DNA from: Lachnospiraceae bacterium
GTDB lineage: Bacteria; Bacillota; Clostridia; Lachnospirales; Lachnospiraceae
Assembly: GCA_017387565.1 (NCBI GenBank)
Contig: JAFOEY010000010.1
Coordinates: 24,815 to 88,814 of the forward strand
DNA: 64,000 nt
Direction: 5' to 3'
Part shown: in pieces, positions 1 to 9,692 of the stretch
How positions within the stretch are numbered: the stretch's first letter is position 1
Layout of the letters: the number at the start of each line of letters is the position of its first letter
Notes under the pieces: model-generated
What the model was told of the DNA's origin: nothing
Seen by the model: only the letters and a program-made list of their open reading frames with translations
Database searches by the model: none
Translations under genes and position numbers: made by a program

Positions 1-927
1 CTTGATAAACTTTATGGCAGTCGAAGGATGACTGTTTAAAATACCGGTCAAAAGATAAGGAATATCATACCCCCATACAGCACCTTCTTCTTTGATTTTT
101 AAAATATGCTTTTCCACGACTTGTATAATTGGTCTTACATTGTATTTTGGATTTTTTAAGAAACTCAATAGAGATTCCATATAGCAGTTGCCTGCACCGC
201 GTCCCATACCGCTCACCGTAGCATCCAACAGGCAGACACCGTTTCTGATAGCCTCAATTGTGTTAGCAAATGCTAACTGTTGGTTATTGTGTGTATGAAT
301 ACCGACAATTTTCCCATGCTCTTCTGCAATTTTTACATATTTCTGTGCAAATTTTGTAATTTGTTCAGGATAAAAATAGCCAAAGCTGTCTACCAGATAA
401 ATGATATCAACACTGCTGTTTGCCAGAAGTTCCAATCCGGCTTCCAAATCATCACTGTTTACTTTGGAAACTGCCATGATATTGACCGTAACCTCATATC
501 CCTTTTGCTTGAAATCCTCAATCATCTCAATCGCTGCAGGAATCTGATGAATATAGGTTGCTACGCGAATCATGTCAATCACGCTTTCACTTTTCGGAAG
601 AATATCGTTTTTATAATCACATCGTCCGACATCGGCCATAACGGATATTTTCAAAGGCGAATCATTTTCGCCAACAATGGCTCGTATATCTTCTTCATTA
701 CAGAATTTCCATTTTCCAAACTCTTTCGGATCAAAAATTTCTTTTGATGCCTTATAGCCAAATTCCATATAGTCTACACCGGCTTTGATATTTGCTTCAT
801 ATAAATCTTTTACAAATTCATCGGTAAATCCAAAATTATTAACAAGTCCGCCATCTCTTAAGGTACAATCCAGAACCTTCAAATCCGGGCTGTAATTCAT
901 AAGAGTTCTTTCTTTTGCTTTGCTCAT
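1..927 (-). CDS. aldolase catalytic domain protein (HMGL-like), 3' end outside window
   Basis: The first 309 codons are open to the window edge, so the C-terminus is missing. The translation has DCTLRDGG near residue 20, a metal-binding HTHNN motif and GRGAGN, which are the hallmarks of the HMGL/isopropylmalate-synthase TIM-barrel superfamily (divalent-metal aldol/Claisen chemistry). It is not a typical LeuA or HMG-CoA lyase, and resembles clostridial proteins annotated only as aldolase catalytic domain-containing, so the substrate is unknown. The start is the ATG at 927, preceded by GGAGGAT. It follows trpA in the same direction but has its own promoter at 989-1017, so it is probably a separate unit. 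Confidence 0.8.
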   Translation of the reverse strand, partial: MSKAKERTLMNYSPDLKVLDCTLRDGGLVNNFGFTDEFVKDLYEANIKAGVDYMEFGYKASKEIFDPKEFGKWKFCNEEDIRAIVGENDSPLKISVMADVGRCDYKNDILPKSESVIDMIRVATYIHQIPAAIEMIEDFKQKGYEVTVNIMAVSKVNSDDLEAGLELLANSSVDIIYLVDSFGYFYPEQITKFAQKYVKIAEEHGKIVGIHTHNNQQLAFANTIEAIRNGVCLLDATVSGMGRGAGNCYMESLLSFLKNPKYNVRPIIQVVEKHILKIKEEGAVWGYDIPYLLTGILNSHPSTAIKFIK

Positions 928-949
928 GATAAATCCTCCATAATTCGTC

Positions 950-1060
950 GCTTTAAACTACTAAACTTTAAATCGTTAAAGCGTAATTATCATACAACAA
1001 AGTAAATAAATTGTCAACACAACACCAAATAGACAATATGCACCAAATAGACAATATACA
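950..1060 (-). promoter_or_regulatory. promoter with inverted repeat and upstream direct repeats
   Basis: On the minus strand TTGACA (1012-1017) and TATGAT (989-994) are separated by exactly 17 bases, an excellent sigma-A promoter for the aldolase gene. An inverted repeat, CGCTTTAA/TTAAAGCG, lies just downstream at about 950-983 and could be an operator or a leader hairpin. Just upstream of the -35 element a direct repeat CACCAAATAGACAATAT occurs twice (about 1023-1057), placed where an activator could bind. The promoter is seen directly; the regulatory roles are inference. Confidence 0.75.
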
Positions 1061-1107
1061 AATAAACTAAAATGTACAATTTGATTGTAATTCAAAATAT
1101 TGATAAA

Positions 1108-1890
1108 TCATTTTTCTGCTCTTCTAACAGCTTCTTTCATAGATTTCACATACTCTGCCACAAAACGCGGTGCTTCTTTTCCATGTTTTGCAACCAGCTT
1201 AACAATTGCAGATCCCACAATGGCACCATCAGACAAAGAAGCCATTTTTTCTGCCTGCTCGGGTGTAGCAATTCCAAAACCGATTGCCACCGGAGTGTCG
1301 GTCACTTCTTTTACAAGCTTCACAATACTTCCAATATCGGTTGTGATTTCCTGTCTGACACCGGTAACTCCCATAGAAGATACGCAGTAGACAAAACCCT
1401 TGGCGTCTTTTGCAATCATCTTAATCCGGTCATTGGATGTAGGGGCAACCATGGTAATCAAATCAATCCCATAGTCTTCACAAACTCCGGAAAACTCTTC
1501 TTTTTCCTCGTACGGAACGTCCGGCACAATAATGCCATCAATGCCGCATTCCACACATCGTTGCATGAACTTTTCACTACCATATTTGAAAATGACATTA
1601 GCATATGTCAGATATACAAGCGGAACAGAAACACGCTCTCTTGCCTTTTTTACCGTATCAAACAATCTATCTGTCGTACATCCCGCAGCGAGAGCTCTCT
1701 CATTTGCTTCCTGAATCACCGGTCCTTCCGCAATCGGATCGGAAAACGGAATACCAATTTCAATTAAATCCGCTCCGGCATCTTCCATGGCATACAATAA
1801 TTTTTCTGTCGTATCAAGGGTCGGATCTCCACCTGTTACAAACGCAATAAATGCTTTTTTGTTTTCAAAGGCTTTTGCAATTCTACTCAT
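1108..1890 (-). CDS. trpA: tryptophan synthase alpha subunit
   Basis: Cleaves indole-3-glycerol phosphate to indole and glyceraldehyde 3-phosphate; indole is channelled to TrpB in the cytosolic alpha2-beta2 complex. At 260 residues it has the usual length. Visible landmarks are AFVTGGDP near residue 20, [16 protein letters not shown] with the catalytic Glu and Asp region, and GFGIATPEQ near the phosphate site. I chose the ATG at 1890, behind GGGGGGTT, rather than the longer open frame to 1962, because the longer frame lies over trpB coding sequence. The start overlaps the trpB end by 8 bases, implying translational coupling. It is the last gene of the trp operon. Confidence 0.97.
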   Translation of the reverse strand: MSRIAKAFENKKAFIAFVTGGDPTLDTTEKLLYAMEDAGADLIEIGIPFSDPIAEGPVIQEANERALAAGCTTDRLFDTVKKARERVSVPLVYLTYANVIFKYGSEKFMQRCVECGIDGIIVPDVPYEEKEEFSGVCEDYGIDLITMVAPTSNDRIKMIAKDAKGFVYCVSSMGVTGVRQEITTDIGSIVKLVKEVTDTPVAIGFGIATPEQAEKMASLSDGAIVGSAIVKLVAKHGKEAPRFVAEYVKSMKEAVRRAEK

Positions 1891-3067
1891 ATAATTCAAC
1901 CCCCCTGTATCTGGCAATGGCTGCCACGTCTTTGTCTCCTCTGCCGGAAACCGTACATACAATAATCTGATCTTTTGTCATAGTCTTCGCAATTTTCATC
2001 ACATGCGCAACTGCATGTGCACTTTCAATCGCCGGAATAATGCCTTCTGTTCTGGATAAGTATTCAAATGCAGCAACTGCTTCTTCATCCGTAATCGGCA
2101 CATACTCAGCCCTCCCGGTCTCATGAAGCATGGCGTGCTCCGGTCCGATACCGGGATAGTCAAGACCTGCCGAAATAGAGTAAACCGGTGCAATCTGACC
2201 ATATTCATTCTGACAGAACAAGGATTTCATTCCATGGAAAATTCCAAGACTTCCGTTGGCTATGGTTGCAGCATTTTTCGGGTTATCAACACCTAACCCT
2301 GCTGCCTCACAGCCGATTAACTGCACCTCTTTATCCGGTATAAATTCATAAAATGTTCCCATGGCATTACTTCCGCCACCCACACAGGCAACAACCGCGT
2401 CCGGAAGTTTTCCTTCTTTTTCTAAAATCTGCTGTTTAATTTCCTTTCCGATGACACTCTGAAAATCGCGTACAATCGTCGGAAACGGATGAGGTCCCAT
2501 AACCGAACCCAGTACATAAAGTGTATCATCTACACGGTTTGTCCACTCTCTCATTGCCTCATTCACGGCATCCTTCAATGTCTGCGTTCCGCTTTCCACA
2601 GCATGTACCTTAGCTCCTAAAAGCTCCATGCGGAATACATTTAACGCCTGACGTATGGTATCTTCTTTTCCCATAAAGATTTCACATTCCATGCCCATAA
2701 GAGCTGCTGCCGTTGCTGTTGCAACACCGTGCTGACCTGCCCCTGTTTCTGCAATAACTCTGGTTTTTCCCATTTTCTTTGCAAGCAGTACCTGCCCCAA
2801 GACATTATTAATTTTGTGGGAGCCGGTGTGATTTAAATCTTCGCGCTTTAAATAAATCTTTGCGCCACCCAAATCCTTTGTCATCTTTTCCGCATAATAC
2901 AGTAAAGACGGTCTTCCTGCATATTCTCTTTCCAACTGATCCAGTTCTTTGATAAACTCCGGATCATTTTTGTAGTGTTCATAAGCTTCTTCTAACTCGT
3001 GTACGGCGTTCATCAATGTTTCCGGAACATATTGTCCGCCAAATTCACCAAATCTTCCTGCGCTCAT
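1883..3067 (-). CDS. trpB: tryptophan synthase beta subunit
   Basis: PLP enzyme that condenses indole and serine to tryptophan, partner of TrpA. At 394 residues it is a TrpB1-type subunit. The N-terminus has [16 protein letters not shown], the PLP lysine lies in the segment [18 protein letters not shown] follows, and the glycine-rich phosphate cup is [10 protein letters not shown]. The start ATG follows AGGAGAAAAC. A 240-base purine-rich spacer separates it from trpF, unusually long for this otherwise tight operon. Confidence 0.98.
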   Translation of the reverse strand: MSAGRFGEFGGQYVPETLMNAVHELEEAYEHYKNDPEFIKELDQLEREYAGRPSLLYYAEKMTKDLGGAKIYLKREDLNHTGSHKINNVLGQVLLAKKMGKTRVIAETGAGQHGVATATAAALMGMECEIFMGKEDTIRQALNVFRMELLGAKVHAVESGTQTLKDAVNEAMREWTNRVDDTLYVLGSVMGPHPFPTIVRDFQSVIGKEIKQQILEKEGKLPDAVVACVGGGSNAMGTFYEFIPDKEVQLIGCEAAGLGVDNPKNAATIANGSLGIFHGMKSLFCQNEYGQIAPVYSISAGLDYPGIGPEHAMLHETGRAEYVPITDEEAVAAFEYLSRTEGIIPAIESAHAVAHVMKIAKTMTKDQIIVCTVSGRGDKDVAAIARYRGVELYE

Positions 3068-3308
3068 GTTTTCTCCTTTCCTGTTTCAAAACTTTATTAT
3101 TATGTTTTTTTAAATTGATTTTTGAAGTTATATCTCTGCTATTTTATTCTTCATGATTTTAACATCTTCGTTTCATGTTCTGTTCTTTTGTTTTCCGATT
3201 TCTGTTCTTTCGGTTTTCGATTTTTGTTCTTATTTTTCGATTTCTATTTTTATTTTCCGTTTCTTTTTCAGGTCCTCATTTTTCAATTTTTCACTTTTAT
3301 CCTGTTTT
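3068..3308 (-). other. purine-rich spacer between trpF and trpB
   Basis: Read on the coding (minus) strand, this spacer is almost entirely A and G with recurring GAAAA and AGAAC words. No promoter or terminator is obvious. In another frame just past the trpF stop the sequence reads as a charged Glu/Lys peptide of about 28 codons before a stop, similar in composition to the repeat inside TrpF, so it could be decayed coding repeat or simple-sequence expansion. No gene is supported. Confidence 0.6.
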
Positions 3309-4091
3309 TCAGTTTCTGCTACTATATCTGACCGCTTCAATCATGGCTTTGATTTTTTCTGCATCTTTAATCCCTTCTGTTTCTACGGCAGAACTCACAT
3401 CTATGCCAAAAGGTCTTTTTAATGAAATCAAATCCGCAACATTAGATAAATCAATTCCACCGGCCAAAAAGTACGGTAATCCGATTTCTTCATCATCCGG
3501 AAGATTCGCAATATCAAATGTCTGCCCACTGCCGCCGGGAATTCCTTTTACTTTGGAATCAAAGAGCAGATATTCCGGTTCACATTTCTTTGCTTCTAAA
3601 ATCAGTTTTCGATTAATCTCTGTCTGTTTTTCTTTCCATGCGGTATATGCATTTTCATCTACTGTCTTTTCATCTGCTAACTTTTCATCCGACAACTTTT
3701 CATCCGCAAGCCTTTCATCCATAGTCACATCAATACGAACAACTTTAATCAGGGGAACTCTGGATGCCTCACCCTTATCCTGCGATCCAACTTCTTTTTT
3801 CAGCGCTTCTCTTAGTCGGTTTACATAATCCAAATCTTCCTGTCCGTGTAATTGGATGATATCAATGCTTTTTTCACGCACCAGCTTTACAATGTGCGCA
3901 ATAGGTTCATTGACAAATACACCAACGGCCGGAATATCAGGATTGAGAGCTACCTTCAGTATGGCGGCTGTCTCATCCGATACAAAACGCTTTGTGGCAG
4001 CAAAGACAAAGCCCACATAATCCGGTTTGAATTCGTTTACTGCATACACATCTTCGATGCGTTTTAATCCACATATTTTTATAAGGCTCAT
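3309..4091 (-). CDS. trpF: phosphoribosylanthranilate isomerase with repeat insertion
   Basis: Isomerises N-(5-phosphoribosyl)anthranilate to CdRP in tryptophan synthesis. The (beta/alpha)8 barrel landmarks are present: MSLIKICGLKR with the catalytic Cys, IIQLHGQEDL, LLFDSKVKGIPGGSGQTFD with the catalytic Asp, and FLAGGIDLSNV. It is 260 residues, whereas the family is usually about 200-215. Much of the excess is an acidic/lysine repeat (LADEKLSDEKLADEK region) encoded by 15-base repeats at 3652-3720. The start at 4091 overlaps the trpC stop as ATGA. Function is likely retained because all catalytic motifs flank the insertion. Confidence 0.95.
   Translation of the reverse strand: MSLIKICGLKRIEDVYAVNEFKPDYVGFVFAATKRFVSDETAAILKVALNPDIPAVGVFVNEPIAHIVKLVREKSIDIIQLHGQEDLDYVNRLREALKKEVGSQDKGEASRVPLIKVVRIDVTMDERLADEKLSDEKLADEKTVDENAYTAWKEKQTEINRKLILEAKKCEPEYLLFDSKVKGIPGGSGQTFDIANLPDDEEIGLPYFLAGGIDLSNVADLISLKRPFGIDVSSAVETEGIKDAEKIKAMIEAVRYSSRN
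3652..3720 (-). repeat. 15-bp in-frame tandem repeat inside trpF
   Basis: About four and a half copies of a 15-base unit (plus-strand form ttttcatcYgMYaac) lie in frame inside trpF. Each unit encodes a variant of LADEK. The third-position differences suggest an older expansion rather than a fresh slippage event. Confidence 0.85.
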
Positions 4092-4900
4092 CCCTTCGCA
4101 CACCCCTTGCGCAATTCTTCTAACATTGCTTTTTTATCCGGACTCCGCATCAAAGTCTCTCCGATGAGCACACCGTTTACCCCGGCATCATATAACACCT
4201 TGATATCTTTTGCTGTCCGGATACCACTTTCTGCAATAAACAAAACATCAGGGGGAACGAGCTTGCGAAGTCTTTCACTATTATGTACATCTACCGTAAA
4301 ATCCTTTAAATTCCGGTTATTGACGCCGATGATTCTGGCTCCGGCACGAACAGCCATGGCAATTTCATCTTCATCATGTGTCTCTACTAAAGCCGATAAT
4401 CCAAGTGTATCACAAATGCCAATGTATTCTCTGATGGTGTCTTCGTCCAGTAGCGAACAGATTAGTAAAATCATCGATGCCCCCAAAACCTTTGCCTGAT
4501 AAATCTGATAGGCATCAACGGTAAAATCTTTCCTTAGAACCGGCGTCGCAACATTATCTACAATTTCCTGTAAATATCTGTCATCTCCTAAAAATCTGGT
4601 TGGTTCTGTTAAAACTGAAATACAGGCAGCTCCGGCAGTCTCATACTCTTTTGCAATTTCCACATAGGGAAAATTGGGAGCAATCAGGCCTTTAGAAGGG
4701 GATGCCTTTTTAACTTCACAGATAAAAGAGATGCCCTCTTTCTTTAAAGCCTGTTCAACAATAAAACCTGTTTCATAATCCGTATTGCATTCCATGGACA
4801 ATGCTTTTTTAACCATATCCTCCATGGAAATCTTTTTCTTATCTTCTGCCACACGTTCTCGCGCCGCATCGGCTAAAATCTTTAAAATATTATCTGCCAT
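4088..4900 (-). CDS. trpC: indole-3-glycerol phosphate synthase
   Basis: Closes the pyrrole ring of CdRP to give indole-3-glycerol phosphate. Usual length at 270 residues. Motifs include FICEVKKASPSKG (catalytic Lys and phosphate-binding region), VLTEPTRFLGD, PVLRKDF, GVNNRNLKDF and AESGIRTAKD. The start follows AAAGG with a 15-base gap after trpG. Its stop overlaps the trpF start. In most clostridial trp operons trpD lies directly before this gene; here it does not. Confidence 0.97.
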   Translation of the reverse strand: MADNILKILADAARERVAEDKKKISMEDMVKKALSMECNTDYETGFIVEQALKKEGISFICEVKKASPSKGLIAPNFPYVEIAKEYETAGAACISVLTEPTRFLGDDRYLQEIVDNVATPVLRKDFTVDAYQIYQAKVLGASMILLICSLLDEDTIREYIGICDTLGLSALVETHDEDEIAMAVRAGARIIGVNNRNLKDFTVDVHNSERLRKLVPPDVLFIAESGIRTAKDIKVLYDAGVNGVLIGETLMRSPDKKAMLEELRKGCAKG

Positions 4901-4915
4901 AACTTTGACCTTTCC

Positions 4916-5485
4916 CTACAGTTGCAAAAAATTCCGCATCAAGGTTTCGCCGTCCGGTGTCAGAACACTTTCCGGATGAAACTGCATTCCATATATCTCA
5001 TAATCTTTATGACGAACTGCCATAACCTCACCATCATCCGTCGTGCCGATGACCTTTAAGCAATCCGGCATCGTTTTCGGATCTGCCGCTAAAGAATGAT
5101 ATCTGGCAATCGGAATCCGATCATTTACTCCCGAAAAAAGCTTTTCTTTTTTATCAATCGTCATCATACTCTGTTTACCGTGCATTAATTCTTTGGCATA
5201 GGTAATAGTAGCTCCATATACTTCACAAATCCCCTGGTGACCTAAACAGACACCCAGTATCTTTGCTTTTTTCTGCATTCTTTTTACAACCTCTTCACAA
5301 ATGCCCGCATCGGATGGTCTGCCCGGGCCCGGCGAAAGAATAATGTAAGCCGGTGCTAACGCTTCCACTTCATCGACAGACAATTCATCATTTCGGATAA
5401 CTTTTATTTCATCCTTTGCAATGCTGCCGATTAACTGAACCAGATTATAAGAAAAACTGTCATAATTATCAATCAGTAAAATCAT
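4916..5485 (-). CDS. trpG: anthranilate synthase glutamine amidotransferase component
   Basis: Supplies ammonia from glutamine to TrpE. At 189 residues it is only the class-I amidotransferase domain, not a TrpGD fusion. Visible are LLIDNYDSFSYNL at the N-terminus, SPGPGRPSDAG, the nucleophile in LGVCLGHQ, and the catalytic His/Glu pair in MQFHPESV. The ATG at 5485 overlaps the trpE stop (TGATG) and has GAGGTG 8 bases upstream; a TTG one codon earlier is less likely. A PabA role shared with folate synthesis is possible, but the operon position argues for TrpG. Confidence 0.95.
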   Translation of the reverse strand: MILLIDNYDSFSYNLVQLIGSIAKDEIKVIRNDELSVDEVEALAPAYIILSPGPGRPSDAGICEEVVKRMQKKAKILGVCLGHQGICEVYGATITYAKELMHGKQSMMTIDKKEKLFSGVNDRIPIARYHSLAADPKTMPDCLKVIGTTDDGEVMAVRHKDYEIYGMQFHPESVLTPDGETLMRNFLQL

Positions 5486-6942
5486 CAACCATTCACCTCA
5501 CTTGCTCTCTTCACAGCCTCGATGACTGCTCCTGCTTTATTTGCGCATTCCATATACTCATTTTCAGGCACACTGTCTGCCACAATTCCGGCACCGGCCT
5601 GAATATAAACCTTATCGCCTTTTTTAACTGCTGTACGAATGGCAATACAAACATCCAGATTTCCGGAAAAATCTAAGTAGCCGATAGCACCGCCATATAC
5701 CCCGCGACTGTCTTTTTCCAGTTCATCAATAATCTCACACGCTCGGAATTTCGGTGCTCCGGATAAGGTTCCTGCCGGCAACATGGTCGCTATCGTATCG
5801 CAGCCATCCTTGTCTTTTTTAATCTGACCACATACCACGGAAGCAATGTGCATAACCTTGGAAAAACGGTGAATCTGCATATACTCATCAACCGTCACGC
5901 TTCCATATCTGGAAATTCTTCCAAGATCATTTCGCGCTAAATCAACCAGCATATTATGTTCCGCACGTTCTTTTTCATCTGCTAAAAGTTCAACTTCCAA
6001 TGCCTCATCTTCTGCCTTGCTAACGCCTCTATGTCTGGTTCCCGCAACCGGAAATGTCGTAAGCTTTCCTTCTTCCAGTTTGACCATGGTTTCCGGAGAA
6101 GTACCTGCTATCTGCAAATCATCACACTGTATAAAATACATATAGGGGGACGGATTGGTCGTTCGAAGTACGCGGTAGGTATTTAACAGACTGCTGTGAT
6201 ATTCTGCTTCAAACCTTCTGGATATAACCCCCTGAAAAATATCTCCCTCTCGAATATAGTGCTTGGTCTTTTCCACCATTGCACAGTATTCTTCTTTGGA
6301 AGTATTACAGGTAAAATCCACTTCCTTTTGTGCTATTTCAGGTGTCAAAGGTGTATTATCATAAATCAAGTTGATGATCTTATCAATTTCAAGAGTTGCT
6401 GCATTGTATCCCTGTTCTCCCTTATCACTGTAATAATTGACAATCACAACAATTTTTTGTTTTAAATGGTCATAAGCAATCACTTTATCAAACAGCATCA
6501 GATTATAATCATCAAATTCACTGGTCTTTAATTTCAATTTTGGTTCTACATATCCAAACATTTCATATGAAAAATGTCCGACAAATCCACCGGTAAAAGA
6601 CGGCATTCCTTCAATCTTTGGTGTCTTATACTTCTTTAGTTGTTCCCTTAAAGCTTCCATTGGATCACGCTGGATTTTTTGCTCAATTGCTCCGCTCTTT
6701 AATGTAACAACACCGGATTTTGCGGAAATCTGCAACAACGGATTGACACCCAAAAAAGAAAATCTTCCCCATTTGTTTCCTCCTTCCACACTTTCAAGAA
6801 GGAAAAACTTACTGTCAATTTGAGCAAGCTTTCTCAACAATGTAATCGGCGTTACGACATCCGCATATATTTCACGGCAGACCGGAATGATATTATAATC
6901 TTTTTCATATTGTTTTGTTGTTTCATAATCCGGAAAATACAT
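5485..6942 (-). CDS. trpE: anthranilate synthase component I
   Basis: Converts chorismate to anthranilate with ammonia from TrpG. 485 residues, usual length. The N-terminal regulatory motif LLESVEGGNKWGRFS is the tryptophan feedback-inhibition site pattern (LLES followed by a later Ser). The chorismate-binding domain shows GTSPETMVKLE, PVAGTRHRG, VDLARNDLGR and GAPKFRACEIIDELE. The start ATG has AAAGGAGAGTGTAAG upstream. It is the first gene of the operon, so transcription is set by the T-box leader and the enzyme by end-product inhibition. Confidence 0.97.
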   Translation of the reverse strand: MYFPDYETTKQYEKDYNIIPVCREIYADVVTPITLLRKLAQIDSKFFLLESVEGGNKWGRFSFLGVNPLLQISAKSGVVTLKSGAIEQKIQRDPMEALREQLKKYKTPKIEGMPSFTGGFVGHFSYEMFGYVEPKLKLKTSEFDDYNLMLFDKVIAYDHLKQKIVVIVNYYSDKGEQGYNAATLEIDKIINLIYDNTPLTPEIAQKEVDFTCNTSKEEYCAMVEKTKHYIREGDIFQGVISRRFEAEYHSSLLNTYRVLRTTNPSPYMYFIQCDDLQIAGTSPETMVKLEEGKLTTFPVAGTRHRGVSKAEDEALEVELLADEKERAEHNMLVDLARNDLGRISRYGSVTVDEYMQIHRFSKVMHIASVVCGQIKKDKDGCDTIATMLPAGTLSGAPKFRACEIIDELEKDSRGVYGGAIGYLDFSGNLDVCIAIRTAVKKGDKVYIQAGAGIVADSVPENEYMECANKAGAVIEAVKRASEVNG

Positions 6943-7051
6943 CTTACACTCTCCTTTGAAATAATTAAGATAATTGATTTACATTAGTATAAAATACATC
7001 AGTAAGTTACAGAATTTACTTTTAATGCTCTCATCATCATATGATTTGACG

Positions 7052-7335
7052 AAAAAAAAGCTTCTGCCCCTAAACAGGGACAAAAGCTATAAAAACCTCT
7101 GCGGTACCACCCATATTGATAATATACTATCCACTCATTCTGCATACACACTATATGCACCCTCCTGATAACGGGTAGGGAACCCGTTGACGTCTACTCT
7201 GAAAACATAATCACTTTCATTTCAAGTCACCCTCGCAAGTCCATTCAATCATTTCCTTCATGCTGCATTCCACCAGCCGCAGCTCTCTGTAATGTGTTCC
7301 GTGATTTACTTCTCTCGCTCATCGGTTTATTACTT
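7052..7335 (-). promoter_or_regulatory. T-box leader (tryptophan specifier) with intrinsic terminator
   Basis: The minus strand carries the conserved T-box GGGTGGTACCGC at about 7100-7112, a Stem I distal segment of the AGAGAGCTG...GGTGG type near 7265-7290, and a specifier-like loop containing TGG (Trp) at 7241-7243. After the T-box comes a hairpin (about 7059-7088) followed by eight T residues, the competing terminator. Uncharged tRNA-Trp should stabilise the antiterminator and allow trpE transcription. The specifier assignment is by eye but agrees with the downstream operon. Confidence 0.93.
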
Positions 7336-7353
7336 TATCGTGTTAAATTATTG

Positions 7354-7383
7354 AAATCATAATACAATTTTATATTCTTGTCA
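7354..7383 (-). promoter_or_regulatory. trp operon promoter
   Basis: TTGACA and TATGAT are separated by 17 bases on the minus strand just upstream of the T-box leader. This is a near-consensus sigma-A promoter, so control is expected mainly at the attenuation step. Confidence 0.85.
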
Positions 7384-7416
7384 AGAAATATATTACAATG
7401 ATTATTCCATCGCAGG

Positions 7417-8829
7417 TTACACTTTTTCAAATCTTCCGACTTCTTTTTCAAGCTCTCTGGCAATATTCTGATTGTTATCACTCTCATCCTTGATTGTTGC
7501 AATAGCACCTACAAGCACGGTTACGTCTTCCGCCACACCGGTAATACCGTTGGCACTCTCTTCCACTGTGATGGTAATATCATGAAGCCCCTCATTCATG
7601 ATGTTCATGGTATCTGCAATATCTATAGACTGATTTGTAAAATCATTCAGAATTCTCTGTATTTCTTTTGCATCCTGCTCATACTGACTGGCAATTTTTA
7701 CAAAACTGTCATAATCCCGAATTACATCTCCATTTACAAAATCCAACATCTTGGTAGCTTCATTGGCAAGCTTATCCACCGCATCCGTTATGATTCGGTT
7801 GATTTCCTGAATATCACTGGCGGTTTCCCTGCTACTATCTGCAAGCTGTCTGATTTCCTCAGCAACCACCGCAAATCCTTTTCCGGCTTCCCCTGCTCTT
7901 GCTGCTTCTATCGAAGCATTTAATGCCAGCAAATTGGTCTGACTGGCAATATCTAAAATGTTACCTGTAAGTGCATTAATTTTTTCAACACTCCGACTTT
8001 CATCTACAGCTTCTTTAAGCGTTAATCCAACGGATTCAAAAATTCCCTGCGCGGAATTTTTGTTTTCTACGGTTTCCCGGTTCATCTCCTTCGCACGCTT
8101 CTGAATCTGCTCCACATTCTTTGTCTCGGAAATGACACAATCCTGCATCAACTGAACCCGTTCTAAAATATTACTGCTGCCCTGACTAATCTGATCAAGT
8201 GTTGCCGAAATTTCTTCCATACTCGCTGCCATTTCCTGAGCAGTAGCCGAAACATTCATAGCTCCCTGACTTGATTCGTCAACACTCTTTTTTACCTCAT
8301 CTACAGATATCAGCATATTCTGAGAACTGTTTTGTATCTTTTGCATCAGAAGCTGCAGCTGCTCAATAAAGTTGTTTAATCCCTCTACAAGCTGACCAAT
8401 TTCATCCTTGGAATTCACTTCGATGCGGCTTGTCAGATCTCCCTTATCATTCTTAATATCATCAATAATTTCAGTCAATTGTAAATGAGCTGACTTGACA
8501 GGCTTTACTATATTTTTATTTGCAAATATTCCCATTATAATAACTAAAACAATGGATAGTCCCAAAAGAATATTGTCAAATACAATCGTCCCGTCAACAC
8601 GAATAATACCATGCTTGAGATAATATTGAATATTATCTTCCGCCTCGCTCACGGCTTCCTGATCTCCGGCTTCAATGGCAATTTTTAAATTGTCAACTTC
8701 CTCATCAATGGAATTATTAAATCCTGCTACATATTTTAATGCCGAGCTATTCAGAATACATGCCAACACAACCAAGATTCCCAAAACACTGAGCATCAAA
8801 GAGATTTTTCTTTTTACACTCTTCCCCAT
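7417..8829 (-). CDS. methyl-accepting chemotaxis protein
   Basis: Membrane chemoreceptor. Residues about 7-25 and 85-105 are hydrophobic and bracket a short extracellular segment of roughly 60 residues, too short for a Cache or large 4-helix ligand domain. A HAMP segment follows ([14 protein letters not shown]), then the long coiled-coil signalling domain with the conserved tip [21 protein letters not shown] and EEIRQLAD. I start at the ATG at 8829 with AAGGGGAATATTA upstream; the longer frame begins with GTG and lacks a ribosome site. The ligand is unknown. It implies a chemotaxis machinery elsewhere in the genome. Confidence 0.92.
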   Translation of the reverse strand: MGKSVKRKISLMLSVLGILVVLACILNSSALKYVAGFNNSIDEEVDNLKIAIEAGDQEAVSEAEDNIQYYLKHGIIRVDGTIVFDNILLGLSIVLVIIMGIFANKNIVKPVKSAHLQLTEIIDDIKNDKGDLTSRIEVNSKDEIGQLVEGLNNFIEQLQLLMQKIQNSSQNMLISVDEVKKSVDESSQGAMNVSATAQEMAASMEEISATLDQISQGSSNILERVQLMQDCVISETKNVEQIQKRAKEMNRETVENKNSAQGIFESVGLTLKEAVDESRSVEKINALTGNILDIASQTNLLALNASIEAARAGEAGKGFAVVAEEIRQLADSSRETASDIQEINRIITDAVDKLANEATKMLDFVNGDVIRDYDSFVKIASQYEQDAKEIQRILNDFTNQSIDIADTMNIMNEGLHDITITVEESANGITGVAEDVTVLVGAIATIKDESDNNQNIARELEKEVGRFEKV

Positions 8830-8985
8830 TAATATTCCCCTTTTCTCTTCATTCACTTTACTATTTGGAAAGCTATGCTTTTTACCAAACAAACCAAATA
8901 GCACAATATTATTTTACTACGGATAGGGCGGTATATCAAATGGTTTTATGCTACAATTCAATTTCTTTTATCCGTATCATCTGTA

Positions 8986-9555
8986 TCATTCATTGATTTG
9001 CAAAAATTCTTCCGTCTGCGCCATCACGCGTTTCATGTATTCTAAGTCCATATCCGTTTTTCCCGTTTCCAGAGAATGATTGGCTCCGTCAAAAACCTCA
9101 CAGCGGATACTCCTTTTCTGACACAAATCCAATATCCTGTGATGTTCATCTCCTACCCACGGATCATTGGAACCGGTAAAAACAATGGCATCTTTAAAAT
9201 TAAACTGGAATGTCTCTACCAACGGCGTATAAAGCACTAATCGGATTCTATCTTTAAACACACTCTGATCAGCCAAAGTAGCCGCTACAATCGTACCAAC
9301 ACTTTTTCCCACAAATAAAATTTCATCATACATATTCCAGTTTACCGTTGCTAACGCATCAATGGAATAAGATAACGCAAGCTCATAGGATTCTACCATC
9401 TTATCGGGATTTCCTTTTACATTTTCCGGAAACCCCTGATACGGAAGAAGAATAATCTCATATCCATAAGCCACCGCTAACTTCCTGCTATAATACATAA
9501 GCGGTTTATCTACCGTATATCCGATTCCCGGAAAAAAAACTGCCAATTTTGCCAT
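8986..9555 (-). CDS. small alpha/beta-hydrolase fold protein
   Basis: 189 residues. The nucleophile elbow is GKSVG (G-x-S-x-G), followed by candidate catalytic acid in TGSNDPWVG and His in GANHSLE, in the order expected for an alpha/beta hydrolase. The N-terminus LAVFFPGIGYTVDKP carries the oxyanion-region strand. No signal peptide or transmembrane segment, so it is cytosolic. The start ATG at 9555 has GAGGA at 9 bases; the frame upstream is lysine-rich and probably untranslated. The substrate cannot be inferred. Confidence 0.8.
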   Translation of the reverse strand: MAKLAVFFPGIGYTVDKPLMYYSRKLAVAYGYEIILLPYQGFPENVKGNPDKMVESYELALSYSIDALATVNWNMYDEILFVGKSVGTIVAATLADQSVFKDRIRLVLYTPLVETFQFNFKDAIVFTGSNDPWVGDEHHRILDLCQKRSIRCEVFDGANHSLETGKTDMDLEYMKRVMAQTEEFLQINE

Positions 9556-9692
9556 ACTATCATGTCCTCTTTTCTTCTGTTTTCGTTTCATCTAAGTAAT
9601 CGCCAAGGCGATGCCCTTATGCATCCCGAAATCATCCTGTGACCATCACTTTCCTAATGCCAAAATAACTAAAACTTTTGTTTTTTGCATTC

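Noticed and set aside
3122-3828. Plus-strand open frames rich in Phe/Ser across trpF and its spacer
   Set aside because: They are the complement of purine-rich sequence and of a clear trpF gene; no ribosome site and absurd composition.
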